Source: Oscillospiraceae bacterium (GTDB taxonomy: Bacteria > Bacillota > Clostridia > Lachnospirales > Lachnospiraceae). From it: DNA of 64,000 nucleotides. The position numbers were made by a program, and so were the translations under genes. Positions 33,124 through 41,423 of this stretch are shown here, piece by piece (position 1 is the first letter of the stretch; each line of letters starts with the position of its first letter). Below the pieces are notes generated by a model, which searched no databases, was not told the origin of the DNA, and saw nothing but the letters and a program-made list of their open reading frames with translations. Location of the stretch: positions 62,001 through 126,000 of the forward strand of contig JAETOO010000008.1 in the NCBI GenBank assembly GCA_021771715.1, read 5' to 3'.

Positions 33124-35034
33124 CTACCCGATCTGCTCCAGATCCTCCAGCCACACCCGCGCGCAGGCGTCGCTTGGCATGCGCAGGTCACCGCGGGGCG
33201 AGAGGGCGACGCTGCCGACCTTCGGCCCGTCCGGGAGGCAGGAGCGCTTGAACTGCTGCGCGAAGAAGCGGCGGTAGAACGTTCTCAGCCATTTCAGAAT
33301 CGTCTCCTGATCGTACCTGCCCGCAAAGGCACACTGCGCCACGCGGTACAGCTTCGACGGCGCATAGCCGAACCGCATCACGTAGTACAGGAAGAAGTCG
33401 TGCAGCTCGTACGGGCCCACGAGATCCTCCGTCTTCTGCGCGATCTGGCCGTTTTCCGGGGGAAGGAGCTCCGGGCTGACCGGCGTGTCGAGCACGTCAC
33501 AGAGGATCGCGCTGATCCGCTCCTCCTTGCAGGTGTCCGCGTAAAAGCGCACCAGATGGCGCACCAGCGTCTTGGGGACGGAGCAGTTGACCCCGTACAT
33601 CGACATGTGATCCCCGTTGTAGGTGGCCCATCCGAGCGCCAGCTCCGACAGATCCCCGGTGCCCACCAGGAGGCCGCCCTTCTGGTTCGCGAGATCCATC
33701 AGGATCTGAGTGCGCTCCCTGGCCTGGCTGTTCTCGTACGTCACGTCGTGGACGCTGCTGTCGTGGCCGATATCGCGGAAGTGCTGGTTCACCGCGTCGC
33801 GGATGCTCACCTCGAGCAGCTGTGCGCCCAGCTCTCTCGTCAGCTCGCACGCGTTGCGGTACGTCCGGTCGGTCGTGCCGAAGCCCGGCATCGTGACCGC
33901 AGTGACCGAGCTGCGCGGCAGCCCGAGCAGGTCGCACGCCTTCACCATCACGAGCAGCGCGAGCGTCGAGTCGAGCCCGCCCGAGATGCCGACCACGGCG
34001 CAGCGGCTCCCCGTGTGCTCCAGCCGCTTTTTCAGCCCCATTGCCTGCATCATCAGGATCTCCTCGCAGCGCTTCTCGCGGTCTTTCCGTCCCGACGGCA
34101 CGAACGGCGCCGGGTCAAACCAGCGCGTCAGCTGCGTCTCGCGCGGCTGCAGGTGAAACTCGATCCTCTGGTACCCCGCCGCGTCCGTCACAAACGTCGT
34201 CATGCGGCGGCGCTCCGCGGTGAGCCTGCGCACATCCAGCTCCGTGTAGACCGCGCCGCAGCCAAAGCGCTCCGACTGCACGAGCACGTGGCCGTTCTCC
34301 GCGATCACGTTGTGGCCGGAGAAGACGAGGTCCTGCGTCGACTCGCCCTCCCCCGCGCTCGCGTAGACGTAGCCGCACAGCAGCCGCGCAGACTGCCCCG
34401 AGATCAGCGCCTCCCGGTACACATTTTTCCCGGTCGCCTCATCGCTCGCGGACAGATTCACGATCACGGTCGCACCGGCCAGCGCGTGGCCGACGCTCGG
34501 CGGGTTCGGCGCCCAGAGATCCTCGCAGATCTCAACGGCCACCGTCAGCTCCCCAAGCTCCTTGCAGCAGAACAGCTGGCTCATCCCAAACGGCACCAGC
34601 ACGCCGCCCACCCGCAAGAGCTCCACCTCCGGGCGGCCCGGCGTAAAATGGCGCAGCTCATAGAATTCATTGTAGTTCGGCAGATTCCGCTTCGGCACCA
34701 GTCCCAGCAGGCAGCCGTCGCAAAGCACCGCGGCCACGTTGTAGAGTTTGCCGTTTTTCTGCCACGGCAGGCCCACAAAGACCAGCGCATCCTTTCCCTG
34801 CGTGTGGCGCCGGATCTGCTCGAGTCCCCGCTCGGCCTCGCGCAGCAGCGATTCCTGCCAGAACAGATCCCCGCACGTATAGCCCGTGATACACAGCTCC
34901 GGGAACACCAGAAGCTGCGCTCCCTTCTCACACGCCTCATCGATCATGAGGCAGATATTCTCCACATTGTAGCGACAGTCCGCGACCCGAATCTTCGGCG
35001 TCAGCGCTGCCACCTTCACAAATCCATCCTTCAT
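33124..35034 (-). CDS. nadE: Glutamine-dependent NAD+ synthetase
   Basis: 636 residues. Last step of NAD biosynthesis: nicotinate adenine dinucleotide plus glutamine-derived ammonia and ATP to NAD+. The N-terminal nitrilase-type glutaminase domain (about 1-275) carries the Glu in F-P-E-L, the Lys in P-K-R-N-L-P-N-Y and the Cys in E-I-C-E-D-L-W. The C-terminal synthetase has the PP-loop V-G-I-S-G-G-L-D-S-T (near 315) and the G-T-G-D-L-S-E-L-A-L-G-W segment. The start at 35034 follows GAGAGGAAGCGG; longer frames add nothing conserved. Length is normal for the fused enzyme. It is downstream of hslO on the same strand. Confidence 0.95.
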   Translation of the reverse strand: MKDGFVKVAALTPKIRVADCRYNVENICLMIDEACEKGAQLLVFPELCITGYTCGDLFWQESLLREAERGLEQIRRHTQGKDALVFVGLPWQKNGKLYNVAAVLCDGCLLGLVPKRNLPNYNEFYELRHFTPGRPEVELLRVGGVLVPFGMSQLFCCKELGELTVAVEICEDLWAPNPPSVGHALAGATVIVNLSASDEATGKNVYREALISGQSARLLCGYVYASAGEGESTQDLVFSGHNVIAENGHVLVQSERFGCGAVYTELDVRRLTAERRRMTTFVTDAAGYQRIEFHLQPRETQLTRWFDPAPFVPSGRKDREKRCEEILMMQAMGLKKRLEHTGSRCAVVGISGGLDSTLALLVMVKACDLLGLPRSSVTAVTMPGFGTTDRTYRNACELTRELGAQLLEVSIRDAVNQHFRDIGHDSSVHDVTYENSQARERTQILMDLANQKGGLLVGTGDLSELALGWATYNGDHMSMYGVNCSVPKTLVRHLVRFYADTCKEERISAILCDVLDTPVSPELLPPENGQIAQKTEDLVGPYELHDFFLYYVMRFGYAPSKLYRVAQCAFAGRYDQETILKWLRTFYRRFFAQQFKRSCLPDGPKVGSVALSPRGDLRMPSDACARVWLEDLEQIG

Positions 35035-35096
35035 TTCCCGCTTCCTCTCCCGACGCGCGTCCGCCATCTGACCCGACACGTGCGCACAATTCCTTA

Positions 35097-35229
35097 CCGG
35101 CTGCTCCTTTGGGGCAGCTCCCTTGGCTTCTTCACCGTCACCGGCTGCTCTTTTGGGGGCAGTTTCCCTGGCTCTTCCACCGTCACCGACTACTCCGCTT
35201 CAGCAGCTCCCTGAGCTCCTCAACTGTCA
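35097..35229 (-). repeat. Three tandem 44-45 bp copies of the hslO 3' end
   Basis: Units at 35186-35229 (inside hslO), 35141-35185 and 35097-35140. Each begins TGAC(A/G)GTK(G/A)A and ends AG(T/C)CGG on the minus strand. Because 44 is not a multiple of three, the first codon of the second copy supplies the hslO stop. The extra copies remain open in another frame. Confidence 0.85.
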
Positions 35230-36061
35230 CCTGATACTTTCTGTTGCAGAACTGACAGTTGACCTCGATCGTCTTCCCGTCCTCGATCATCTCCTGCAGG
35301 TCCTTCTTCCCGATGCTGATCAGCGCCCGCTCGATCCGCTCACGGGAGCAGTCGCAGCGGTAAGCTGTCTCGACTGTGTCGTTGATCTCGAGGCCGAACT
35401 CCCCGAGCAGCGTCTCCAGAAGCTGCTCCGGCGTCAGCCCCGCATCGAGCATCGCGGTCACGGAGGTCATTTCGGCGAGCTTCTGCTCCAGGCGGTCAAT
35501 CACCTCGTCCGAGGTAAACGGCATGAGCTGGATGATGAAGCCTCCTGCCTGCTTCACCGTATTACCCTTATCCATCAGCACGCCGAGCCCGACGGACGAG
35601 GGCACCTGCTCCGACGTCGCAAAATAGTACGTCAGATCGTCGCCGATCTCCCCGGTCTGCAGGTCGCACTGTCCTACATACGGCTCCTTCAGTCCCAGAT
35701 CGCGAATCACGCGCAGCATCCCGCGGCCGACGGCTCCTCCCACGTCCAGCTTGCCCTTGTCGTTCGCGTGGATCAGGACCTCCGGGTTCGTCACGTAGCC
35801 CTTCACGTGCGCCGCCGCATCCGCCGTCACCGTCACACCGCCCAGGGGCCCCTCCCCCATGATCTGGAGTGTCAGGATATCCTGCTCCCCCTTCATCATC
35901 GTTCCCATCATCGCTCCCGCCGTCAGCAGCCTTCCAAGCGCTGCCGTAGCCACCGGGCTCGTGTTGTGGTAGAGCCTTGCCTGCTCCACCGTCTCCCTCG
36001 TCGTCGCCGCGAACGCGCGGATCTGATGGTCCGCCGCAGTCGCCCTCACAATATAGTCCAT
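35183..36061 (-). CDS. hslO: Hsp33 redox-regulated chaperone
   Basis: 292 residues. Holdase chaperone activated by oxidative unfolding. Begins M-D-Y-I-V-R-A-T-A-A-D; a glycine-rich G-A-M-M-G-T-M-M-K-G segment and the C-terminal zinc switch C-D-C-S (about 237-240) with C-Q-F-C (about 270-273) are intact. Cytoplasmic. The last 15 codons are the template of a downstream tandem triplication (35097-35229). It lies 16 bases after the ArsP_2-type permease gene on the same strand and upstream of nadE. Confidence 0.95.
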   Translation of the reverse strand: MDYIVRATAADHQIRAFAATTRETVEQARLYHNTSPVATAALGRLLTAGAMMGTMMKGEQDILTLQIMGEGPLGGVTVTADAAAHVKGYVTNPEVLIHANDKGKLDVGGAVGRGMLRVIRDLGLKEPYVGQCDLQTGEIGDDLTYYFATSEQVPSSVGLGVLMDKGNTVKQAGGFIIQLMPFTSDEVIDRLEQKLAEMTSVTAMLDAGLTPEQLLETLLGEFGLEINDTVETAYRCDCSRERIERALISIGKKDLQEMIEDGKTIEVNCQFCNRKYQVTVEELRELLKRSSR

Positions 36062-36077
36062 TGTCCTCTTCCTTTCT

Positions 36078-36929
36078 CTATAGTATCTGCAATGCTCCCA
36101 GCAAAATTCCCGCCAGGGTCCCGCTCACGTACAGCACAAGTGTCAGCCGCAGACTCTCCTTTTTGTCCGGGTTCTCCCGGAACAGCACCAGCAATCCGGT
36201 CCCCGCCCCGCACAGCAGGCCGGAGAACAGCGCGCCGCTCCCGAGGAAGCCGCCGAGATAGAGCTCTGTGATCAGCACCGAGGCCGCGCAGTTCGGGATC
36301 ATCCCGACCAGGGAGGCCGTCGCCTCCTCGAGCCCCGGAACGTGCAGGAACGACTGGGTTAGCCCCCGCGCCTGCAGCGATTCCATCACAAAGCCGAGCG
36401 CCAGCGAGATCACGAACAAAAAGGCCGCGATCTGTGCCGTATGGACAAGCGCCGCCCGGAAAATCCCGTGCTCCTCGCAGTGGCAGTGCTCGTGGGCACA
36501 CAGCTGGGGATGCTCCGGGATCTCCTTTCTGCCCCCGCCGATCCGCTCCACGGCCAGGTCGACCAGAAAGCCGACCGCGATGCCGGTCAGCGCCTTCGCC
36601 GCGAGCACTTTGCCGATCACGCCGAGCGGCAGTCCCTCCGATATCATGATCGGCAGCATCTCGTCCGAGGTGGACAAGAACACCGCGATCACCGTCCCCG
36701 GCGACACAATCCCGCCGGCAAACAGCCCTGCGGCCGCCGCCGAGAAGCCGCACTGCGGCAGAATCCCGATCAGCCCTCCCAGGACCGGTCCGGCCTTCCC
36801 CGCGCGGTAGATCAGCCGCTTCGTGCCCCTGCTCATTTTGTGCTCCGTGTACTCCACTGCCAGATATGACAAAAATAAAAACGGCAGCAGTTTTATGCAG
36901 TCTATGCCTGCGTCAACAAGGATCTCCAT
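36078..36929 (-). CDS. ArsP_2-type 10-TM putative metal permease
   Basis: 283 residues, about eight to ten hydrophobic helices in two related halves, each with a P-x-C motif: L-P-Q-C-G-F-S-A-A-A-A-G and I-P-N-C-A-A-S-V-L-I-T-E-L. A cytoplasmic or external loop between the halves is His/Cys rich (C-A-H-E-H-C-H-C-E-E-H), suited to metal binding. This matches the ArsP_2 / putative manganese or arsenic efflux family. The ATG at 36929 follows AAAGGAG. Next gene hslO is 16 bases on, hinting at co-transcription. The substrate cannot be deduced. Confidence 0.8.
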   Translation of the reverse strand: MEILVDAGIDCIKLLPFLFLSYLAVEYTEHKMSRGTKRLIYRAGKAGPVLGGLIGILPQCGFSAAAAGLFAGGIVSPGTVIAVFLSTSDEMLPIMISEGLPLGVIGKVLAAKALTGIAVGFLVDLAVERIGGGRKEIPEHPQLCAHEHCHCEEHGIFRAALVHTAQIAAFLFVISLALGFVMESLQARGLTQSFLHVPGLEEATASLVGMIPNCAASVLITELYLGGFLGSGALFSGLLCGAGTGLLVLFRENPDKKESLRLTLVLYVSGTLAGILLGALQIL

Positions 36930-37026
36930 CCAAAAAAACTCCTTTACTGAAATATCTTGTATCGTACCACACACCGCCATGTTTTTCTACTGGAATTTCG
37001 CTTTCTTTTTATTGGAGCCTTCTCCC

Positions 37027-37319
37027 CGTAATAGTTCAGCCAACCCGGACGAGAAGAATGCAGGGCCCCCCGAAAGCTCCGAATCGCTCGTCTACAAGTA
37101 CTAAGGTCTCAGAAGGCCTGCGCATCTGCCGCTGGCAACTCACAAAATGTGCCTGATGCACATTTTGCTCAGACAGTGCCAGCTAAAAATCTTGCATGAA
37201 AGCAGGATTTTTACAGATACTCCGACCTCCTGAGACCCAAGTACTTGTAAAGACTCGCTATAGTCGCTTTCCGGGGGCCCTGCATTCTTCTCTGACAGTG
37301 GCTGGCTGAACTGTTACCA
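37027..37319. repeat. MITE-like inverted repeat, about 290 bp
   Basis: Arms of about 90-100 bases (37027-37125 and 37220-37319) are inverted copies: GTAA(T/C)AGTTCAGCCA, then GAGAAGAATGCAGGGCCCCC, GAAAGC, CAAGTACT and GGTCTCAG in the same order. The centre folds again: GCTGGCA/TGCCAGC outside a perfect CAAAATGTGC/GCACATTTTG stem. No ORF of note. It fills the gap between the ArsP_2-type gene and the amino-acid ABC ATPase gene. Confidence 0.8.
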
Positions 37320-37431
37320 GTATGACTGTTCCGTCCCCTTTTTATCCACAGGAAGCTGCATTGAAAGAGGATGCTGCATTTTGCAACACTCTCTGTTTTC
37401 TCCTGACTCTTTGGCAGGCAATGATTCCCTC

Positions 37432-38172
37432 TCACCCGCGCATAAATCTGCTCAGAAATTCCTTCGTCTTCTGGTTCTGCGGGTTCGTGAAGATCTGCGC
37501 CGGGTCCCCGGACTCCTCGATCACGCCGTCCGCCATATAGACCACCCGGTTCGAGACGTCGCGCGCGAACGCCATCTCGTGCGTCACGATGATCATCGTC
37601 AGCCCCTCGGACGCAAGCTGCTTCATGACATCGAGCACCTCCCCGACCATCTGCGGGTCAAGCGCCGACGTCGGCTCGTCGAAGAGCAGCACCTCCGGCT
37701 CCATCGCCAGCGCCCGCGCGATCGCGACCCTCTGCTTCTGGCCGCCGGAGAGCTGGCGCGGCTTTGCGTTGATGTACGGCGCCATGCCGACCTTCTCCAG
37801 ATACGCGAGCGCGCTCGCCTTCGCGGACTCCGCATCCTTCTTCATGACCTTGATCTGGCCGATCATGCAGTTCTTCAGGACCGACATATTGTTGAACAGA
37901 TTGAAGCTCTGAAATACCATGCCGACCTTCGCGCGGTACGCGGGCGCATCCGTGTGCGCGTCCGCGATGTTCTCCCCGTGGTACAGGATCTCCCCCGTCG
38001 TCGGCGTCTCCAGAAGATTCAGGCAGCGCAGCAGCGTCGACTTGCCCGAGCCCGAGGACCCGATGATACAGGTCACATCGCCGGTCGAGACCGAAAAATC
38101 AATGTCCCGCAGCACGACGTGCTTGCCAAATGCCTTGCTCAGATGATTTACCTTGATGACCTGCTCGCTCAT
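37432..38172 (-). CDS. Polar amino-acid ABC transporter ATP-binding protein
   Basis: 246 residues, GlnQ/HisP type. Walker [11 protein letters not shown]-loop F-Q-S-F-N-L-F, signature L-S-G-G-Q, Walker [13 protein letters not shown] and H-loop V-T-H-E-M are all present. ATG overlaps the permease gene by 4 bases, so the two are coupled. With the permease and binding protein upstream it forms a complete importer for a polar amino acid (substrate not deducible, glutamine/cystine class). Confidence 0.95.
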   Translation of the reverse strand: MSEQVIKVNHLSKAFGKHVVLRDIDFSVSTGDVTCIIGSSGSGKSTLLRCLNLLETPTTGEILYHGENIADAHTDAPAYRAKVGMVFQSFNLFNNMSVLKNCMIGQIKVMKKDAESAKASALAYLEKVGMAPYINAKPRQLSGGQKQRVAIARALAMEPEVLLFDEPTSALDPQMVGEVLDVMKQLASEGLTMIIVTHEMAFARDVSNRVVYMADGVIEESGDPAQIFTNPQNQKTKEFLSRFMRG

Positions 38173-38963
38173 TCGTCCTCCTCCTTCTTCTTCTCCTTGT
38201 AGCTGTACAGACCGCTCGTGTGCGTCAGCGTGTCGGTCGTCGCGAGATCGTAATTGTCATTCCCGTCCATCTTCTTCTCCCAGAGACGCAGCAGTCGCGA
38301 GCAGGTGAACGTGAGGATGAAGTAGATCACCATCGCGATCGCAAACGACTCAAAATACGTGTACAGCGCACCTGCGACGCTCTTCGTCGCGTAGAACAGC
38401 TCGACAATTCCGATCACGGAGAGCACGCACGTGTCCTTGATGTTGATGATCAGGTTGTTGCCGATCTGCGGCATGATGTTGCGCAGCGCCTGCGGCAGAA
38501 TCACATACAGCATCGTCTGGACGTGCGTCATCCCGATCGCCTTGGCGCCCTCGGTCTGGCCCGGGTCGATCGAGAGGATTCCTCCCCGCACCGTCTCCGC
38601 CATGTACGCGCCGGTGTTGATGGACACGATAAAGAACGCCGCGAACCACATCGACATATTGATGCCGAAGACCGCGGACGAGCCAAAGTAGATGAACATC
38701 GCCTGCGCCATCATCGGGGTGCCGCGGAAGATCTCCACGTAGGCCCCGAGAATGAACCGGACTGCGTGCAGCACCGCCTTCTTGACCACATGATCCTTCT
38801 TCTCAATCGGTATCGTCTGGACAATACCGACCGCAAACCCGATCACGCAGCCGATGAACGTGCTGACCAGCGCGATAATCATCGTGTTTACCGCGCCCAT
38901 AACATAGGAACCGCCTCTGGTCTGGATCAGATAGACGATCCGACCGAAAAAATCCTGTGGCAT
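38169..38963 (-). CDS. Amino-acid ABC transporter permease
   Basis: 264 residues with about five membrane helices and the HisM/GlnP-type inner-membrane motif near [14 protein letters not shown]. The V-N-T-M-I-I-A-L-V start and F-R-G-T-P-M-M-A-Q segment are family hallmarks. The ATG at 38963 follows GGGAGGG at the right distance; the upstream open frame reads through a hairpin. Unusually it is separated from the binding-protein gene by 311 bases full of palindromes. Overlaps the ATPase gene by 4 bases. Confidence 0.93.
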   Translation of the reverse strand: MPQDFFGRIVYLIQTRGGSYVMGAVNTMIIALVSTFIGCVIGFAVGIVQTIPIEKKDHVVKKAVLHAVRFILGAYVEIFRGTPMMAQAMFIYFGSSAVFGINMSMWFAAFFIVSINTGAYMAETVRGGILSIDPGQTEGAKAIGMTHVQTMLYVILPQALRNIMPQIGNNLIINIKDTCVLSVIGIVELFYATKSVAGALYTYFESFAIAMVIYFILTFTCSRLLRLWEKKMDGNDNYDLATTDTLTHTSGLYSYKEKKKEEDE

Positions 38964-38995
38964 AACCGTTTTCCCTCCCAATTTTCTTTCCTCCC

Positions 38996-39057
38996 GGAGC
39001 ATATTTGAAACATACCTGCGGCTACCATCATCCGCGGGCATGTTTCAAGTACGCTCC
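38996..39057. repeat. 26-bp-arm hairpin upstream of the permease gene
   Basis: GGAGC-TA-TTGAAACAT-CC-GCGG pairs with its complement around a 10-base loop (4 mismatches in 26). It lies directly before the permease ribosome-binding site, and could terminate or protect the upstream transcript. Confidence 0.7.
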
Positions 39058-39078
39058 AGGGACTAAAAAAGAGTGCGC

Positions 39079-39132
39079 ATCCATACGGAGCTTTTTCGTG
39101 TCACAGGAGACAAAGTTTCCTATGATACGAAA
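39079..39132. repeat. Dispersed palindrome, copy 2
   Basis: Matches 32606-32660: ATCCATACGGAGC flank and a TTCGTGTCACAGGA / TCCTATGATACGAA stem. On the minus strand it again starts at the short T-run of a preceding hairpin (ACATGGGAGC / GCTTCCATGT). Confidence 0.7.
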
Positions 39133-39169
39133 GGACATGGAAGCCTGTCAAAGCTCCCATGTCCGCCGC

Positions 39170-39260
39170 AGCATGCTCAGTTACAGTTCAGGCAGGATGC
39201 CATGCAAGCTTGCACGGTCTGTCCTCCCATTTTTTTTCATAGCTGAACCGTGAGCATGCT
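39170..39260. repeat. Palindromic element sharing a core with 44065-44130
   Basis: Outer arms AGCATGCTCA ... TGAGCATGCT. The inner block (GGCAGGATGCCATG, GCTTGCACGGTCTGTC, CCCATTTTT) matches the element at 44065-44130 with few changes. Confidence 0.65.
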
Positions 39261-39274
39261 CAAGGTGATCCGTC

Positions 39275-40117
39275 CTACTCCGCGTCGGAGAGCGGCTGAA
39301 CGGAGATCGCCTCATCCATCATCTTCGTATAGTCCTCCGGAGTCATCTTCTCGAGGACGCTGTTGATCTCCTCCTGCAGCTTTGTATTTCCCTTCTGCAT
39401 CGAGATTCCGATGTTGATCTCCTCCTCCGACACCTCGAACGCTCCGTCCGTATCCGAGAAGTCGAGCAGCTTGAAGTCCGGGTAAGCGACACACGCCGCC
39501 AGGCCGGTCGGCTGATCCGTCACGACGAGATCGCACTTGTCCGCCTCGAGCGCCACCAGCATCGCCGGAGCCGACTCCTGCGCCGGGAGAATCTCTGCGT
39601 CCGGGATCTGCGGCAGGCAGGTGTCATACCACACCGTGTTCAGCTGGGACGTGCAGGTCGCACCGGCGAGATCTGCAACGCTCGCCGCGTCCGCGTACGC
39701 GCTGTCCGCCTTTGTCAGGGTGATAATCGATGCATAATAATACGGCATCGAGAAATCTACGACCTCCTCGCGCTCCGCCGTGATCGACTGTCCCGCGATC
39801 ACGCAGTCCACCGTGCCGGACACCACCGCCGGAACCAGGGAATCCCAGTCCATCTTCACAATCTGCAGCTCATAGCCGAGCTCCTCGCAGATATGCTTTG
39901 CCATCATCACATCGTAGCCGTACGCGTACTCGGAGCTGTCCGCGATCTGCACCGCGCCGTTCGAGTCGTCCGGCTGCGTCCAGTTGTACGGCGCGTAGCC
40001 GCACTCCATCGCCACCTTGAGCGTCTTTGCCTCCTCGGCAAACGCGCTGCTGCCGACCGTCAGGGCCATCGCTGCCACACAGGCCGCGCTCACTGCTGCT
40101 CTCGTACTTTTCTTCAT
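39275..40117 (-). CDS. Amino-acid ABC transporter substrate-binding protein
   Basis: 280 residues from the start M-K-K-S-T-R-A-A-V. The signal peptide has a hydrophobic core (A-A-C-V-A-A-M-A-L-T-V-G) and a cleavage site after S-A-F-A. There is no lipobox cysteine, so export mode or anchoring differs from typical Firmicutes lipoprotein binders. The SBP_bac_3 fold shows K-V-A-M-E-C-G-Y-A-P-Y-N-W, Y-G-Y-D-V-M-M-A and C-V-I-A-G-Q-S-I-T-A-E-R. GAGGAGG precedes the start. It is first in the importer operon and has a leader with promoter and terminator-like stem. Confidence 0.93.
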   Translation of the reverse strand: MKKSTRAAVSAACVAAMALTVGSSAFAEEAKTLKVAMECGYAPYNWTQPDDSNGAVQIADSSEYAYGYDVMMAKHICEELGYELQIVKMDWDSLVPAVVSGTVDCVIAGQSITAEREEVVDFSMPYYYASIITLTKADSAYADAASVADLAGATCTSQLNTVWYDTCLPQIPDAEILPAQESAPAMLVALEADKCDLVVTDQPTGLAACVAYPDFKLLDFSDTDGAFEVSEEEINIGISMQKGNTKLQEEINSVLEKMTPEDYTKMMDEAISVQPLSDAE

Positions 40118-40162
40118 AATTCGTTCCTCCTCATCACATTCCAAACCTGTAAGTATATCACG

Positions 40163-40248
40163 CAAAAAGGACAAAGGAACCCTTCGCGTCTGGAGCTCCT
40201 TTGTTCCTCGTCGTTCAACACTATAGCATATCCGCACGGAAAAAACAA
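40163..40248 (-). promoter_or_regulatory. Promoter and terminator-like leader of the amino-acid importer
   Basis: TTGTTT (40243-40248), 17 bases, TATAGT (40220-40225). Between it and the start codon, GGAACAAAGGA pairs with TCCTTTGTCC (about 40163-40207) and is followed by TTTTTG. The arrangement resembles a transcription attenuator. No T-box or known riboswitch motif seen. Confidence 0.6.
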
Positions 40249-40315
40249 AGAGAATTTTCTGTTTTTCCACATTTTTGCAAGTTTATACAAAGATCGGGAA
40301 TTTTCCCCTGATTTT

Positions 40316-41008
40316 TTACAGAAATTGTGCAAAAACCGACGCGCCGATCACGGTCAGCAACCCGGCCACCGCGATCGAAAGGCTGCTCATCGCGCCCTCG
40401 ATCTCCCCGAGCTCCATCGCCTTCGCCGTGCCGATCGCGTGCGACGCGCTGCCGAGCGCCACGCCCTTCGCGATCCGCTCCTCGATCCGAAACACCCGCA
40501 GGACCTGCTCGCCGATCACATTGCCGAGGATGCCGGTCACGATGATCACGGCGACCGTCACCGTCACAATCCCGCCGAGCTCCTCCGAGATCCCCATGCC
40601 GATCGCCGTCGTGATCGACTTCGGCAGAAGCGTCACGTACTGCTCATGGTTCAGCCCGAAAATGACCGCCATCGCAAAGATCGAGACGAGGCTGGTCAGC
40701 ACGCCGGAGACCAGCCCCGCCATGATCGCCGCCACATGCTTTTTCAGCAGGGAAAGCTGCTCATACAGCGGCACCGCAAGGCACACCGTCGCCGGCGTCA
40801 GCAGGTAGCCGAGCAGCTTCGCGCCGCTCTCGTACGCCTCATAGTCAATGTCGAAGCCCGCGAGAATCACGATCACCACCACAATCGAGACGAGCAGCGG
40901 ATTGCACAAGGCGACGGGAAAGCGCTTTTTCAGCGCCAGCCCGAATTCGTACGCGAGAATACTCACCATCACGCCGAAAAATGTCGACGTCGTCAGCAGT
41001 TCTCTCAT
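40316..41008 (-). CDS. lrgB: LrgB-family membrane protein
   Basis: 230 residues, six or more hydrophobic helices, with the family segments L-A-Y-E-F-G-L-A-L-K-K-R-F and L-L-P-K-S-I-T-T-A-I-G-M-G-I-S-E and G-S-A-S-H-A-I-G-T-A-K-A near the end. LrgA/LrgB (CidA/CidB) pairs affect murein hydrolase activity and export of small acids such as pyruvate or glycolate. Overlaps lrgA by 4 bases. Length and order are normal. Confidence 0.93.
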   Translation of the reverse strand: MRELLTTSTFFGVMVSILAYEFGLALKKRFPVALCNPLLVSIVVVIVILAGFDIDYEAYESGAKLLGYLLTPATVCLAVPLYEQLSLLKKHVAAIMAGLVSGVLTSLVSIFAMAVIFGLNHEQYVTLLPKSITTAIGMGISEELGGIVTVTVAVIIVTGILGNVIGEQVLRVFRIEERIAKGVALGSASHAIGTAKAMELGEIEGAMSSLSIAVAGLLTVIGASVFAQFL

Positions 41009-41394
41009 AGGCTCCTCCTTTGCTGCACATCCTTATGCTTTCGATCCGGGCCGGACCGCCGCAGGACCGCCTGCGTCACGCGCCCGGACACCGCCATGAC
41101 GAGAATCGTCGAGACGGCAGTGACGGCGATCAGCTCCCAGAAGATCGGGCTGATCCGATCCCAGGACTCCGTCAGCCCCACCGCGGCCGGGATGAACATC
41201 AGCGGCATGATCTCCACGAGGAACGACGCCGTCTCCTTCACCGCCGCAACCGGCAGGATGTGCAGGCACAGTGCGAGCAGCATCAGGACGAGCCCATAGA
41301 TACTCGCGGGGACCGGAAGCGGGAGAAGCGCCCGCAGCACCTCCCCCGCAAAGGATATGGTCAGAATAATCGCAAACTGTTTCACGTATCGCAT
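41005..41394 (-). CDS. lrgA: LrgA/CidA-family holin-like protein
   Basis: 129 residues, four membrane helices. Family features: F-A-I-I-L-T-I-S-F-A-G-E-V-L, the P-A-S-I-Y-G-L-V-L-M-L-L motif and I-M-P-L-M-F-I-P-A-A-V-G-L. It starts 29 bases after argS and runs into lrgB by 4 bases. Acts in the cytoplasmic membrane with LrgB. Proximity to argS suggests read-through co-expression. Confidence 0.92.
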   Translation of the reverse strand: MRYVKQFAIILTISFAGEVLRALLPLPVPASIYGLVLMLLALCLHILPVAAVKETASFLVEIMPLMFIPAAVGLTESWDRISPIFWELIAVTAVSTILVMAVSGRVTQAVLRRSGPDRKHKDVQQRRSL

Positions 41395-41423
41395 CGCTTC
41401 CGCCTCTCCTTGCCCTCTCGCCC

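Noticed and set aside
33010-35214. 734-codon plus-strand frame opposite nadE
   Set aside because: Antisense shadow with Arg/His/Ala-rich composition and no ribosome-binding site; nadE is complete.
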